Positions 25,063 through 38,000 of a stretch of 64,000 nucleotides of DNA are shown here, piece by piece. Within the stretch, counting starts at the first letter, position 1, and every line of letters begins with the position of its first letter. Position numbers and translations under genes: made by a program. The stretch is from NCBI GenBank assembly GCA_013400115.1, contig VXBP01002290.1:682001-746000 (forward strand), in the 5' to 3' direction. The stretch is from Rhinopomastus cyanomelas (lineage: Eukaryota; Chordata; Aves; Bucerotiformes; Rhinopomastidae). The notes under the pieces were generated by a model. The model was not told where the DNA came from and ran no database searches. It saw only the letters and a list, made by a program, of their open reading frames with translations.

Positions 25063-25356
25063 ATGGAGGTGCAAGAACATTTGCTGGAAGTCAAGCTGAG
25101 GTTATTAGTCTTGCGGAAGTCTGTTTACTGGCACAGTGATGCAGAAAGTGGCCGGTGTGTGCGCTCTGTGCAGCTGATCCGCACATACACGGTACTGTCG
25201 GGCACTGGGGTTATCATTGAAGCACAGAGCGGGCTTCAACCTCCAGGGCCACATGTATGTTGTAGAGTTGATCCCCGTGTATGTGACAAGTCAAGGACTG
25301 ACAGAAGTCAGCAACAGCTACTCCCAACTTGGCTACTGGACATGCAGGAATCTTAG
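25063..25356 (+). other. Open frame of 97 codons in a CpG-retaining segment, unknown
   Basis: An ATG-initiated frame of 97 residues, rich in Val, Leu, Arg and Ser and ending in QLLPTWLLDMQES. Two features separate it from the other chance frames: about ten CpGs occur between 25010 and 25290, and the sequence contains no repeat. Against coding, there is no good Kozak context (C at -3), no domain, no flanking splice signals that extend it, and an alternative overlapping frame (25217-25402) is equally open. It may be part of the conserved block to its left. I would not call it a gene. Confidence 0.15.
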
Positions 25357-28300
25357 GCAAATACACAAAGTCTTCTACTCATGTGAGGCACCATTTGTAT
25401 GAGAAGAAAAGAAGCATCCAGGAAAACCTGAACACCTGGTAGTCCTGTACAAAGAAAACAGCGCTGTCAGCACACTCAGTCCTGGCTCCCAGACTCTTAC
25501 TTTTTCACAGCACCTTCAGCAGAATTTCCTTTTCTGCTGGTGTGACAGTAGTTTGCTGTTAGAGCCTCTGGACTTACAGAGGAAGAGCAGCTGAATTTGG
25601 ACTGACTGCAGAGCAGAGGGTTTTTCAGCTCTACCCCTTTCCAGAGCATCTCAAGGAGACCAGTACCTCCAAATCCTGGCTCTACGCTATGAAAAGAGTA
25701 GAAACCTCCGAGTTACTTACCCAGTGCCTGCCAAAGGAACTGGAGGGATAAACTAGTCTGGTCCTGCACCAGTCTGGCAACCTTTCGCAGAAAGACTTCA
25801 TGCAGGAGCAGAAAGGCACCACTCAGTTGTTATGAGACAACTTAAAGTTGTCAAAGTAGTTACAGAACAGGGAGTTCTGCCAGTCTCAGTGGTTTCATTT
25901 ACATTTCTAAATTATATTGAGCCCTCACCTGGGAGATGCTATAGGAACACAAGGCATTAATAGCATGGAATATCCCATAAAAACTAAACAATATAAAACA
26001 CACAGAGGATAAGCAGGAAGAGAATTCTGTGCATGTTCTCTGCAATTGCCTGTCTCTTAAACCGGCACTAAATTGCAGCGTTAGTCAGCTGTGGGGTACG
26101 TATGGATCATAAACCTGGATTCCAATGCAAAACTCTTCGGGGAGAGATCTGACCCACATTATAAAATATGAAGAGTGATTTTAGGAGCCTCTGTTTTGAT
26201 GAGAGGCATTTCAGAATTGCTTTTCGAAGGTTGGCTGCACAGCATTTTCAGAATATCAGGCGCCAGGATTGCTCTTCTCTTTTGTGAACCCCCTGATGTT
26301 TCTTGTGCATCTCGCTGGGGGAGACTTTGCTTCACAATGAGATATTTGGGCACTGTGGTAGTGGGAACCAGGAAAAATACAGAAGGACTTTCATGCTGAA
26401 TCACGGCTTATCTTCTGCAGAGCAGAAAGAAGGATTCCAGATCTTCTCTTCTGCTTTTTGCCCTTACGAGATATATGGCCCATGTCTTTTAAAAAAAATC
26501 AGAGAGGGAAAAAAAAGTCCATCCTCCCTATCTGCTCTGTCTTTCCTGGGAGATATTTCCACTGGAAGTGGACAGGTTAGCTGTGCCAGCCTCTGTGTTG
26601 TCTGCATGCTGGAAAATGCTGTGGCTGGCAATGCCAGCAAGGTACTTAGGCACCACCCTGTGCTGCTCATATAGATCTTGCTTTTGCAGAGCAAGAACCA
26701 AAACCTGAAAGATGGGCTCATAAAGTTTCTCTGGTGGGAAAGCTTGTCATTGTCTTGTGCTTATCCAGCAGTAACCAGACTGCTATGATGTGCTGACTCC
26801 CTCTGATCCATTTTGGGACACATTGGCTCTGCATGGGAGGTGAAGATGAGGAGGGCTGCCCAGGCAAAGCCTTTACAGTTGTGCTTTAAAATGATTGTTA
26901 GGTAGGTTTAGTGCAGAGCAGATTTTCTCTTTTGCCTCTGTGCAAGGTTTTGTGGGGCCAGGAGAGACTGTGATGCTGATGCTTTGCCTTGGATGAGTGG
27001 AAAGGATCTTGCAGGGCTTCACTCAACAGCTTAAAGTCCTGCACACCTGGACCTTCTTCCTACTCCTGCACACTTGTTCATCTCATCTGGTTTGCTGACA
27101 GTGCCTTCAAGTCTTTCATGGACTAGACATGTGTTATCCAAGAGCAGCTGATTTCCCATCCCAGCAGAAAAATCCTTTGGGGAAATAAAGCTGGAGAAGT
27201 ATTGTGTGGACATACCAGTACCATGGAGCATGGGCGGAGGAGTTCCCTGGAGACAAGTGGGGCAGAAGGTATGAGAATGTCCAGGTGAGAAGTTGGTGGA
27301 TGGTGGCTGTTGTGAGAAGTGCCCAGGTACCTGGTGCTGAGCCTGGCCTTGGGGCAGAGGCTGATGTCTGTGGGCTCAGGAGGGTGGCAGGGTGCTCCAC
27401 GGACTGTGAGAAGCTCTGCCATGCTCATGCTCTGCCTGCACCTCCCAAGTGCTGAGTGTAGCCCAGAGACAGACAAGGACTCCAATATGCTTTAGAAGAA
27501 ATGCATGTGGTGCCCTTGCTGAGGGAAAGATCCTATGAGGAAAATCTGCCTTGTGTCTTCTTTTATCCAGAACACAAACCACCACAAAGTGAGGGGACTT
27601 CTTTAGGGCTAGAAAACACTTACTAGGACATTTTGGATTCACAGGGATATCTGCTGACTTTTCAAATGGATCCAGCACATACTTACAGAAATTCACATAG
27701 AAATGAGCTGACAAGGGACAGTGAGGCTGAGCTCAGAGAGTTCCTGTCCCTGCAGGCTGCTCTGCCCAAGCACTTGCAGCATGTGGAAGCACAAGTGCTG
27801 CTCTGTCCTGCCGCGCCGGGGCTGCTGCCCTTCGGACATGGCAGATGTCCAGCGCGCAAAAGCTTCTCCTTGGCGCTGGAGCTAGGTCATTTCTGCAGCT
27901 CCCCTGCATCCCCAGCAGTTGTTAATGGCACACCTGGTGCCAAATAGGATCTTTTCCATTCTTAATCTGTGATTAACAAGGTTGTTAAAGTCATTCTCAG
28001 CTCTGCTGAAACCCAGCTGAATTTTATATGACATACTGGGCAAAGGCTCTGTTTGAAGTAGTCTTTAATCTTAGTTCTAGGATTAAATCATATGTAAACA
28101 GTCACATTTTATCAGCTCAGCTACGAAGTAATGTATTTGTTAGTTTAATTTTAGCAACTATAAATTACTGTAGGTAATTCAATATTATTTGGAAGAGGTT
28201 ATGTAGGAGTGGGCAGATCTAATTTTCCACCAGTTGAGCAAGTAAAGGAGTCCCTGGATCCCAGAAGGGGCTCGTGCCTGCTATGGGTAGTTCCATCGAT

Positions 28301-29508
28301 TTCAGAAAAGCTTTTCCAAGTGTGTGAAAAAGCAGAGGGACTTGAAGTCAGCTGTGCAGGACCCAGGCCTGCCATTGTGTTTTCTTGGCAGAGCTGGTTG
28401 ACATTGCGGTCCCTGTTTTTGTAAGCGCTAGCGTTGCGCCTATTTTTACTGCGTTGTGCAACTGGACTTTCAGGACAGAGCTGTAACTATTGGGTATTTT
28501 TCTGTACCCCAGTGGAGGAGATCAGCTGTATCTTCCTTAGAGCTAGAGGAGGATATCCTGGTCTCTGTGCAAAGAGTTGCATTGCCATTGCTGTGTGCCA
28601 GCTCTCTCATGCAGTTAAGACTGTATAACCTTATATCAGCAGTACTTATTTCATGGCCATTTTAAGGTGAGGAGTGATCTTGCAAACATAAACGTTCGAT
28701 TAGATTAGCATTTACTACAGGAATTGATTTTTCATATTGGAAAAATTATTCTGCACTGCAAATCTGAAAGACATTCCCATATGAAATCTGATGGGCTGGA
28801 TGGGTTTCCCTTTGAACAAAGGCTTTTCAGGCTGCTCTCTGAGTGAACATGGGTAGAGCTTTCTTGCTGCTCGGTGCTGGCAGCTGACGTAGCTTACAGG
28901 AAAAAAGGGGCTGCGAGCTGATAGGCAGCAGTGATCTCATGGAAAACCAAACCCTGTCCAAGAATATTTTACACATTGAGACTCTCCCCTCCCTATGGCA
29001 GCTGGGATTGCCAGGTGGTTTGGATGGAGCAGGGAACTCTCAACAGCCTCCTGTGAAGGACCGTGGCTCTGTTTCCTATTCCTGCTTCAACTGTGTAGAG
29101 CCTACTCCCAAACGGCTCGGCTGTGCGTGCCGTGACTCCTGTTTAACAGGCCAGCCTTATTGTGTCAGGGGGGAATTTCACCCATAAGTGCCGATCTTTT
29201 GTTTTTCTATTGGGAAATTCAAGCTGAACAAGAGCCAAAGAAAGCTTAAAATTTCCCCTGATTTTCTGCCCAGCGTCTTGCATACTTGAGTTCTGGTTGT
29301 AGCCAGACCGGTACTAACTCACACTGGTAGCTGAAATTCTCCCTTAAGGGATCGAAGTTGTGTGATCTAAAGTTGGAATGCCTTAATTTGGGAAAAATTG
29401 ATCTAATCCAGGATTCTACAACATTTATAGCAGCTGCCCTGAGTTCTTGGGCATACACATCCAAGTCCTTTACAGAGGACAAGGTTTGTAGGAAACCCTT
29501 CGCCCTGG

Positions 29509-29523
29509 TTTTTTTTTTTTTTT
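29509..29523 (+). repeat. Poly-T run
   Basis: Fifteen consecutive T followed by GCAGTTCAG. It mimics a polypyrimidine tract plus 3' splice site (T15 then GCAG). The plus-strand frame across it is open but has no partner donor that makes a convincing exon. Confidence 0.9.
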
Positions 29524-31504
29524 GCAGTTCAGCTAGCCAGAGACATTTCATTTTCTGCCTGACTCGTGTGTCTATATTTGGGGAGGATTTGAGTTCAAAA
29601 TGTCTTAGAGAATATGCTGAAATCATAACCTGCAGGACTCTCGCTTGGTTCACGTGGTTGGGAATAGCAGGGCAGGAAAGGCCAATATGACAAGAATAAT
29701 GTGGCTCAATTGACTGTGAAATTCTTGCAGGAACAGGTGTAATTGTGGTCGTAAACATTTGTGAGAGATTTTACTACCAGCTCTAATCCCTGCAGAGAGG
29801 AATATTTAGGAGTAGGTGAGTAAATGTGAAAGTAACTTCAAAGGCTGAGTTAAAGGATCCGGAACGTGAACCTCAGGTCTACCCAATGAGCAGCTGAGTG
29901 CAGAGGGGTCTGTACTTGCTTCTATCCATCATTTTCCTCTGGGTTGGTGCATCTGTGCCTCCAAAAGACCCTAAAGGGAATCCTTAGGCTGATGGTCACC
30001 TCAGCCAAAGCCTTCTCTAGCATGACCTTGCATTTTCCCATTTCTTTAATAGGGTAACACAATTGATGGTGTAATGAATTGATCACAAACCCCAGGAGGG
30101 GAAAAAGATGAAGACCAAAACTTTGCAGCTGTGGCACTGTCTCTGCTAGAGAAGGTGGTGCTGGGTTGAAGCAGCCCTGTGAGAATGGGGACACTCTGAA
30201 AATAGGTGAAAAAGTTCATATTTCCTCATGCCTTGAGGAAGCACAAAGCTGTTATTGAATGAATGCACAGGAAATGTAAAAGCAGGTGAGGGTCTGAGAA
30301 CTGTGTAAGGAAGTTTGATAGGGGTTGAAAGTCCTTCCTGTGCTTAGGGCCAGTGTCAGAAGCAAAATGCCATTTGTGTTCCACTGGAGCTCATGTTTGC
30401 CTCTGTGCTGAGGTGCCCTTAAGGAAACACAACTCACTGGTGATTACAAAGAGGGAAAATGAGAAGCTATAAAGACAAACACGTAGGAAATACTTTAGGG
30501 CGATAAGGAAGCCAGGATGGTAAATCAAAGCCTAAGGAGGAAGGAAACGAAGGGGCACGCAAGTATAAATCTTTCTAAACTGATCAAGGAGCTGGTGGGG
30601 CCTTTAGAGAGATGTGAATGGAGAGTCAATGGCTGGAGCTGCTGAGAAGCTGAATGAATTCCTTGACTTGATAAGCAAGGGAGAACAGCTAAGGGTCACA
30701 TTCTGTAAGGAAGACAGGGAAACACAGTGGGTTTCTGTGTGGGGAGAGAGAGGAGGCATATTATTGAGAAGTTTTATGTGTGTAACCTCAGCAGACAGTT
30801 GGGAAATTAAACTATTACAATTGACAAGTCACCAATTTTAGATTAACTGCAACCCGCAACTCCTGGATTTGGTTTCTGGCCATGGTGTTTGAGAGGGCCC
30901 TGGGAGAGCAGCAGTGTCCGAGGAAGGAGACACAGAAAGCATTGTCTCCTTGTTAGGAAAAAACCACCAGGAATATAGTAACAATTAGGGGGCAAAACGG
31001 AAACTAGGCAAGTTGTAGAGAAAATAAGTTGATATAATTAAAGAGCAAGCAGCAGGCAATGTTTGAGGGCCATGTGGTAGACAGTGAAATGTTCTTCAAT
31101 AGCCAGCTAATGTGCTTTAAAAGTGCTCGGTGCTCATACAGCACCAGCCACCACAAAGTCTGAGGAGAGCTCTGAGGTATTGCTGTGGCACAAACCATAT
31201 TGCAGTGATGCAGTGTCATCCGAATTCCCAGTTCCAGTGAAAGCAGCAAGGAGTTCCAGTCTTAATGTTGTAATTTTTTAAGTGCCTTGTGAGTTTAAGT
31301 GTCGGTAACCTACAGGGTTTGCATCCAGTCTGTGTAATTGTCACCAGCTGCAGTAGTAGTGTGCGACAAACTTAGTCAAACTGGTGCTTCCAGCTGCCCT
31401 GATCTCCTGGGGTCAATGTTCTCAGCACTCTGATACTCAGGGTGTAGTCAGGATGCAGCTCTGTGGAGCAATGTCTTTCTTATGGTCAGAACACTGCACT
31501 GTGA

Positions 31505-31545
31505 ATTTAATGGAATATTAATCCGTGGATTTAATGGCATATTAA
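31505..31545 (+). repeat. Tandem duplication, period 24
   Basis: ATTTAATGGAATATTAA at 31505-31521 and ATTTAATGGCATATTAA at 31529-31545, one mismatch. Each unit contains TTAAT and ATTAA homeodomain-like cores. Confidence 0.85.
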
Positions 31546-34004
31546 AGCCTAAGTGCCTTCAGACAACACACTTCCTCCTACATCCAGTGTAAACAGTGAG
31601 ATGTCATCCTGCACATGTCACGCTGATTCCAGAGGGCCTTTGTCACGTTGTGTTAGCTAAGCCAGAGTTTTCCAATTGTATTTTTAATTTATAGGGCTCT
31701 AAACATTTGACACTGCAGGTTCAAACCCTTTTACAGCAAACCTGAGCCTATTTACTATCTCCTTGCTCATGTAAATTCTTAGGAACTTTTCACAGACCGG
31801 CAGAAGGAGTCTCTGTGCCTGAAAGGACCACGGATCAAACCCTCTGGTTTAATGAAGCTGCTTCTTCTCAGAGCTCTTTATTTCCATAAGCTATGTGAAG
31901 ATGGAGGGGAGCAAAGAGACAATGATGCAGTACTGCAAGCTCTTCTCACCTTCAAGAAATTAGGAATAGGCTTTATTTAGAGGAGAATTTCAGTAGAGTT
32001 CCCAAGACTTGTGTCCCAATAAGGAGCAGAGGCACAAGGCTCCTCTTGTGAGGTGTTAAGTTGCCCAGGAGACAGACTGAGCAACTGAGAAATGTTGCAA
32101 GTTTTTGGAAAAGAGATTTATATATAAATGTGTTACGGGAAAAACAACCTCTGCTCATACACATGGTAATTCTTCTGTCTTACTTTGTTTGCTATCTTTC
32201 TCTCTTTATTGTTTTCAAAGATTTAAAGGAATTTAATTAAAAAGGCAGTTTAACTACCCTCTTCTTTCCAGATTAACAAACACTAAAATAAAATGAAGTG
32301 AAATATTGGAGAGCCTGCTTTATACCCTTTTAAACTAAACTCAAAAGCCAAATGAGATCACAGAGTTTATTGGGCAAGGTATTTCCAGAAAAGATGAGGA
32401 AGCAGTCCTGCCGCTGCACAAGGAATGGCTGAACCTGCGTCTGGAAGCCCACGGTCAGTTCTTATCACCCGTCTTTGCAAAGGGTAGACCCAAAGTGGAA
32501 CTCAGGAGGTGACAAGGACAGTGGCTGATGTACACAAGAAGTAACCAAAGGAGTGTGGGTCCTTCAGCGTAGCAGAGCTGAAGGGAATTATTTAGGCTTT
32601 AGCAGAGCCATAATACATCATTTAGAGAAGGTTCTGCTGGGTTACGATGCACTCGGTAACGTGGCAACATGCAGTGTGTATATTGGACTGCACTTGGTTT
32701 GGCTTCGTTAGCTTCCCTGTCAGCAGGTAAGTGACCAGCGTGGCCCGAGACTGGCCGGTGGAGGTGTGCGGTGCTCACAGTCTGTCTCAGTTTTACATCT
32801 TGTGCAAACCCAGAGCAGCCATATTTCTTACAAGTTCCTGGCATGTTGGTATCACTGCATCTCTGCTGGCATGAGCAGACGCTGCTTTGCTCCCAGCTGT
32901 GTGTGTCTGTGCTCGCTACCTTCCGCTGTTTCCCTTTGTGGAAGATTTCAGCTGTTTGGGCCCCTCTCCTCAAGCCGTGGCTCCCCTTTGCCCTGTACCC
33001 CCTTCCCTTTCCAAAATGCACTCTGAGGCTTTAGCTGTGCAAATCTCGGGGTGCACACATTGTGATCCCTGGCCCTGCCCCTGGGATGGTCTTCTCTCTT
33101 CAAGCTGGTTTGATGCTGGGATCTAGGAGCTTCACACAGCATGCTAATGGCAGTAGCGATGGGTTTGTAAACCAGCAGGGCATCCATTGCCTCCAGTACA
33201 GGCCACAGCCTGGCTTTTCCCTGTTGGCTGTTGCAACAATAGTCATATGTTTGTGGCTTTCTCCTGGGTGTGCTGCTGGCCCCTCCTCCTGAAGCAGTTG
33301 CACATTGGACTCTCAGAGCTCTCCCATCATGTGGGGTGCACTTAGAGCACCTCCTGGGCTCAGCTGCTCTTTGTCCCGCTTATTGCCAATAGCTATGGGG
33401 CAGTGTGGAGTGGGGCTACAGGAGGGGACCCACAGGGCTGCATTCACCCTGCGACTCGCTCTGCTTGTTGGTACCCAGAGCTGTCCAGTGTGGCAGAGCC
33501 AGGCTTTGCCTAGTGCAGATGCACACGGAGCCACTGTTGCTCCATCCTGGGGCAGGAGGCAGAGAGCAGAGCTGAGGCAGAGCAGCACCCGGTGTCAGAT
33601 GTCTGTCTTAGCCTCTGACCAGCAAGAAGGTCTCCATCTAAATCAACAAGAGCTCTCTGGACTTCGAACCATGGCGGGTGGGTATTTTTAGAAGCCAATC
33701 AATCAGTGGTGACTGTTCAAGTTCAGACAAGTCAAACACAGCCTGCAAAGTTACACAGAAGCACTGTGTGTCGTGGAAAGGTTGGTGAGCCTGTGTGTTC
33801 GACAAGCTATGCCAAATCCGTGAGCTACCAGAGCTGAGTTCTTTTTAGAGAGATAGCTCTTAGATGTGAAAGAGTAAACAGACTTTTTAAATTGAAGCAA
33901 TAAATTACAGCTTGGGCTTCCACGGAAACCTTCTTTCAGGGTGCTGAAATTGTTTTCCAAACTTGAACACAGCCCTGGGTTGAGATCTTTTCAACTTTGC
34001 CTTT

Positions 34005-34085
34005 ATCACTGGTGAGGAAATTGAGGCACAGAAGCATTTAGGGGCTACCAAGGTACCACAGTCTGAAGAATCCAGTTTGTCTCCA
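34005..34085 (+). repeat. MIR-like ancient SINE fragment
   Basis: TGAGGAAATTGAGGCACAGA (34013-34032) followed by AGCATTTAGGGGCTACCAAG then GTACCACAG parallels the MIR core gatgaggaaactgaggcacagagaggttaagtaacttgcccaaggtcacacag. It is diverged and was assigned by recall of the consensus. Confidence 0.55.
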
Positions 34086-34469
34086 AGGAAGGGCTGTCCT
34101 ACACCAAGAAAACAAACACCTGTGCCCTGGCATTCCCCTTCGCAGTCTGATTAGCTGGAATAGCAGTGATGGTGGTTCTGCTACAAGCCAGCAGTTATCT
34201 CAAGCCCTTGTAGATTCTTCCTGAAACAACATGAGCTGCAGTTTGTGAACACTGAGCACAGAGAAGAGCTGATTCTTGCAGGAACCTTTAGGTGTTATTC
34301 TAGAGTGTAAGGGTGAGATAAAATAGTAATAATGAATCATCTCGCTCCATGCAAAATGCTGGCACAGCCTGGGCTCAGGCTGCTCCTCTAAAGCCAGACA
34401 CCAACAATCAGTAACCAGATTGGAAACTCTTGGTGTTCTGATTTTTAGAACCTCCTTAGCCAGCTTGAA

Positions 34470-34985
34470 AATGGGTCTGCGTCCCGTTCTGGGCTCCCTG
34501 GTTCAAGAGGATAGTGACTTGATTGAGTGAGTTCAACAGAGAGCCACGAGGATCATTAAGTGACTGGAGCACTTGCCTTACGAGAAGAGATTGAGAGATC
34601 TGAGACTTTTCAGCTTGGAGAGGAGAAGGTTATGAGGAGACTTAATCACTGTCCACAAATAGATGAAGACTGGGTGTCAAGAAGAAAGAGAGAATCTCTT
34701 TTCACTTGTGCTTTGTGACAGGACAAGGGGCAATGGGTGTCAGTTGGAGCACAAAAAGTTCCATCTTAATATGAGAAAAAATTTCTTTACTGTAAGGGTT
34801 GCTGAGCACTTGAACAGGCTGCCCAGGGAGGTTGTGGTGTCTACTTCTCTGGAGACTTTTAAGACCTTCTGGAAGCATTTCTGCTTAACCCATCGTAAGT
34901 TGTATACTCCTGCTTGAGCAGGGGGGTTGACTTGATGACCCCTGGAGGTCCCTTCCAACCTCTCATTATCTGTGTATCTGATGTT
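34470..34985 (+). mobile_element. CR1 LINE, 5'-truncated, 3' part of ORF2 plus 3' UTR
   Basis: The copy begins within ORF2 at the region encoding QFW-type sequence (CCCGTTCTGGGCTCCCTGG, 34483 onward) and runs through the C-terminal block. There the plus frame 34663-34917 encodes DRTRGNGCQLEHKKFHLNMR and then FFTVRVAEHLNRLPREVV, a hallmark CR1 ORF2 end. It finishes in TTGACTTGATGACCCCTGGA, then GGTCCCTTCCAACC and a decayed tail. Upstream of 34663 the frame is broken by stops (for example ATTAAGTGAC near 34555). It is a dead copy of intermediate age. Confidence 0.95.
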
Positions 34986-37449
34986 TCTGTTGTCGTAAAC
35001 CACTCTGCTACTTCTTGTCCCCTCCATCACTGCAAGGCATCTGCTGCAGAGCTCCTCACCGGAGCCTGCACAGCTGCACAAAATGCAGTGCACAATCTGA
35101 TCCTCAAACTGGGCTTAACTCTAGTGTTCAGTGCCAGCTGGAGGGGCCTGCTGAGTTCTGGTTGATGTATCAGAAATATATTTTTAGGAAGGTTTCTCTA
35201 TAATTATTACATTATAGCTGCTGCTGGGTTCCTTGCTGTATAGTAAACAGTCACCACACTTGTTAGAGGTCATGAATACTGAAAAACATTCCTCTGTGTG
35301 AGGTCTGCAGTTAAATAATAACTCGTCGTTTCATGGTGTAGGGGGAGTGAATGCCCTCAAAGGGACGTGCTGACATTGTTGAAGCCAGTGATCCAGTTCC
35401 TGTAATTTACACCACTTTCTTAAAGCTGCTTCTCTGAACAGGAACAATAGAAGCACCAAGGGACAGCTGTCACCCTGCTGCAGCTCCCATCAGCTTGCAT
35501 CTTGCTGTTTTCTCCATTACCCATCTTGTGGTAACACTTGATGGTCACAGATTTAGTTCTCAGAGCGATGGGCAGGTAAGTGAGGAAAGCTGTTCACGTA
35601 ACGACTGAGCAGGGTCCAGCTCCAGACAGGAGAAATGAGAGGCAAGAGAAGGTGATCTGGCACGCTGAGATTATTAACGAGTAATTTCCTGAGCAGCGGG
35701 GCTAATGAGCAGCCTGTCACCCTCGTGGCATCTCTGCTGTCTGAGGTGGGGGGAGCACTCACTGCTGCCTTTTCCTCAGGGGATACTAATGGTGTCTGTA
35801 TCCTCCATCTGTCATCTCCAGTGCACCCCAGGGACCTTCAGAGCTTTGAGAAATCCTCTCCTCTGTCTCGCTGAAAATGTCTGACATGTTCAAGAGCTGC
35901 TCTCTCTCTCACACACACGTGTAAAGCTCTGTTTCCTTCGGAAATCCAGGCTTTGCAATGATCACCTTGCCACTTGCTGTTGTGGTTTTCATGATGCAGA
36001 AGAAATGTGAGGATACAGCTGTGGCTCAGATCAGTTAACAAAATAGGCAAATTAATGATCCCAGGGTCCCAGGAGCCCTGTCTCAAGGCCAAAGCAGTAA
36101 CTAAGACATCTGCATTGGAAAGCTGGGCTGGAGCAGTAAGCATGGGCACAGGCAGGTGACATACTGCCATCTCTCAGTGGTGGTGGTCTGCCCCATATTG
36201 TGTGTTAAAAAAAAAGTGATGTCTCTTGGTAAAAACAGAGTGTTAGAAGAAGAAGCAGCTGATTACAACATTTCCAAGTCTTTTTTGAGCCACTGGCTGG
36301 TAGGAAAAAGGGGTTGAAATCTTCTACATTGCTGCTGCAGAAGCTCTAAAATGCATCTGGTGAACCACAGCAGTGCACGAAGACATGTTGCTGAGGTGGA
36401 TTAGGATTTGAAGATGAGCAGTTAAATTCAACGTCTGTGATAATCTGGTCAATAATTGCAACCTGGTAGGACCCAGCTGCTGCCACTGGAGTGGTGGAAC
36501 CTTTGTTGATGGTTTTTGCTCCATCTGCAGAGCTCAGCATCCTTCTCTGCAGCTGCTGCAACTCATGGGGTTGGCAGAAGGCAGCACAGAATCCACAAAC
36601 CTAGAGAAGAAGAACGCTTTAGTGGAGCAGAGAGTTCTCTTTAATGATAGTCTGTGTAGATCAGAAAGAAATCATGGCTGAGGGTGAACACGCATTGCTT
36701 CTGGTAAGATTTCATGGGAACAAAACTGCAGCAGAACTTTCAGATGTGTTGAACTCAACTCAACTCAGAGTTGAGTGCTTATGAATTGTCAGCTTGCATC
36801 AGAGCCCACTACTGACCTCAGCAGCCACCATGATACTGGGGGAAGGAGCCAGCCTTGGCTACACACCTGGATCTGGCACTTCCCACGTGTGGTGACCACG
36901 GGGCCCTCCACTCCTCCGAGCAGCACTGTAACACTCTCCATATTTATGTTGAAGAGGATGGTTGAAGGAGAGAATGGCAGCCTCCACACTCAGCCCTCCA
37001 TGCTTCTTCTAGTTTGCGTGGCATGGCCTATGTTGATTTAATACAGCTTTAGTATTTAATGCTTTTTTATTGCTGTCTTTAATAACACCAGCTGAGCACT
37101 AGAAGCCAAATCAAACAAGCCATGCCAATAACCCAAACATTTAATTTCAACCAGGAAAGCAGGTGCCTCTTACCCCTTCCCAAGCTTAGATATGTAAAAC
37201 CTCCATGCTCATCAAGGATAAAGTAGCAAATGGCTACTGTGCTGCAGACAGGGCTGAGCTGGGGCAGTGTCCCTGCTGGGGCTGCTGTGTGCCCCCTCTG
37301 CACACGTGCTGGGCTTATCGCCCTGCATCTCTGCGATTGGAAATCAGTCAAGGTGGAAGGCTGGTTGTTCCGAAGGTCGTAATATGGCATCTTGTCTCAA
37401 GCGCTTTATCAAGCTGGATCTTGGTTTTCTGTGGCTGGAAGCACCTCTA

Positions 37450-37500
37450 AACCCCTTTGACTTCAGTGGAAGCTGGAATTCATGTTCTGCATCGCTGAAA
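37450..37500 (+). repeat. Possible ancient palindromic repeat copy
   Basis: CCCCTTTGACTTCAGTGGAA followed by GCTGGAATTCA parallels cccattgacttcagtgggagctggatttcag of the family also seen at 4.1 and 10.5 kb. It is a short, tentative fragment. Confidence 0.35.
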
Positions 37501-37639
37501 GCCTTTCTGTGAAATTAAAAAACAACCCCCAGACCTTCTCCCCTGGTGCTGATCAGTGGTGTGGTGTTGACGTAAGTGTCCTGGAGTTTCACTTACAGCA
37601 GCTGGGTAGCTGGCACTTTTATAGGGCACTTTTTTAATT

Positions 37640-38000
37640 CTCTCTGTCTTCTGCACAATATTCCTGAGGTTTTTTTTTCTGTTTGCTTTTCCCCAAGAAG
37701 CCCTGGCCTTCATTTTTGTCCTCTTAGCAGTGCTTCCTGTTGTTCTCTGTGATCTCCCTTGGTCCATCTTTCTTCTCTTCTCTGGTTTCCTCCCTTTTAT
37801 TTTAGCCCTTTTTTGTGCAGACTGGCTCAGCCCATCCTCCCAAAGGGGAAGCATATCTGTTTCATTCCCCTGTCTCCATTTCCCTCGCAGCCCCACAGCT
37901 GTTCCCTCTCTTTCCCGTTCCTACAGGCCCCTCTCCTGCTTGCAGCAGCATCCACTGCCTTCTCCTTTTCCTCTCTGTGTCCAACCCCCTTCCTCCATCA
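37640..38000 (+). repeat. Pyrimidine-rich low-complexity tract
   Basis: A roughly 350-base stretch dominated by C and T on the plus strand (for example CTTCTCTTCTCTGGTTTCCT near 37771 and TGCCTTCTCCTTTTCCTCTC near 37956). The complementary strand is purine-rich and encodes a Lys/Arg-rich frame with no biological meaning. Such asymmetry can favour triplex formation and can mimic splice acceptor tracts. Confidence 0.7.

Larger units (their letters stand above)
25400..34000. other. Long non-coding stretch, no recognisable gene
   Basis: No gene or clear transposon. Notable contents: an open minus-strand frame of 170 codons at 29246-29758, interrupted only by a poly-lysine run from a poly-T tract at 29509 and mirrored by a 110-codon plus frame; a small CpG cluster at 27805-27880; a duplicated A/T motif at 31.5 kb; an A/T-rich, TTTAATTAA-containing stretch at 32.19-32.33 kb; and many overlapping both-strand frames at 32.6-33.7 kb with no domain. 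A textbook donor CAG/GTAAGT is at 32727. Confidence 0.55.

Noticed and set aside
29509..29540. T15 followed by GCAG as a 3' splice site
   Set aside because: The acceptor itself is plausible, but no suitable donor or coding segment follows, and a homopolymer run is a common chance source of acceptor-like signals.
29246..29758. 170-codon minus-strand open frame
   Set aside because: It includes a poly-lysine stretch encoded by a T homopolymer and overlaps an open plus-strand frame of 110 codons. No recognisable protein.
37480..37896. 138-codon highly basic minus-strand frame resembling a nuclear protein
   Set aside because: The Lys/Arg content is a direct result of the pyrimidine-rich plus strand. 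Low complexity, no domain.
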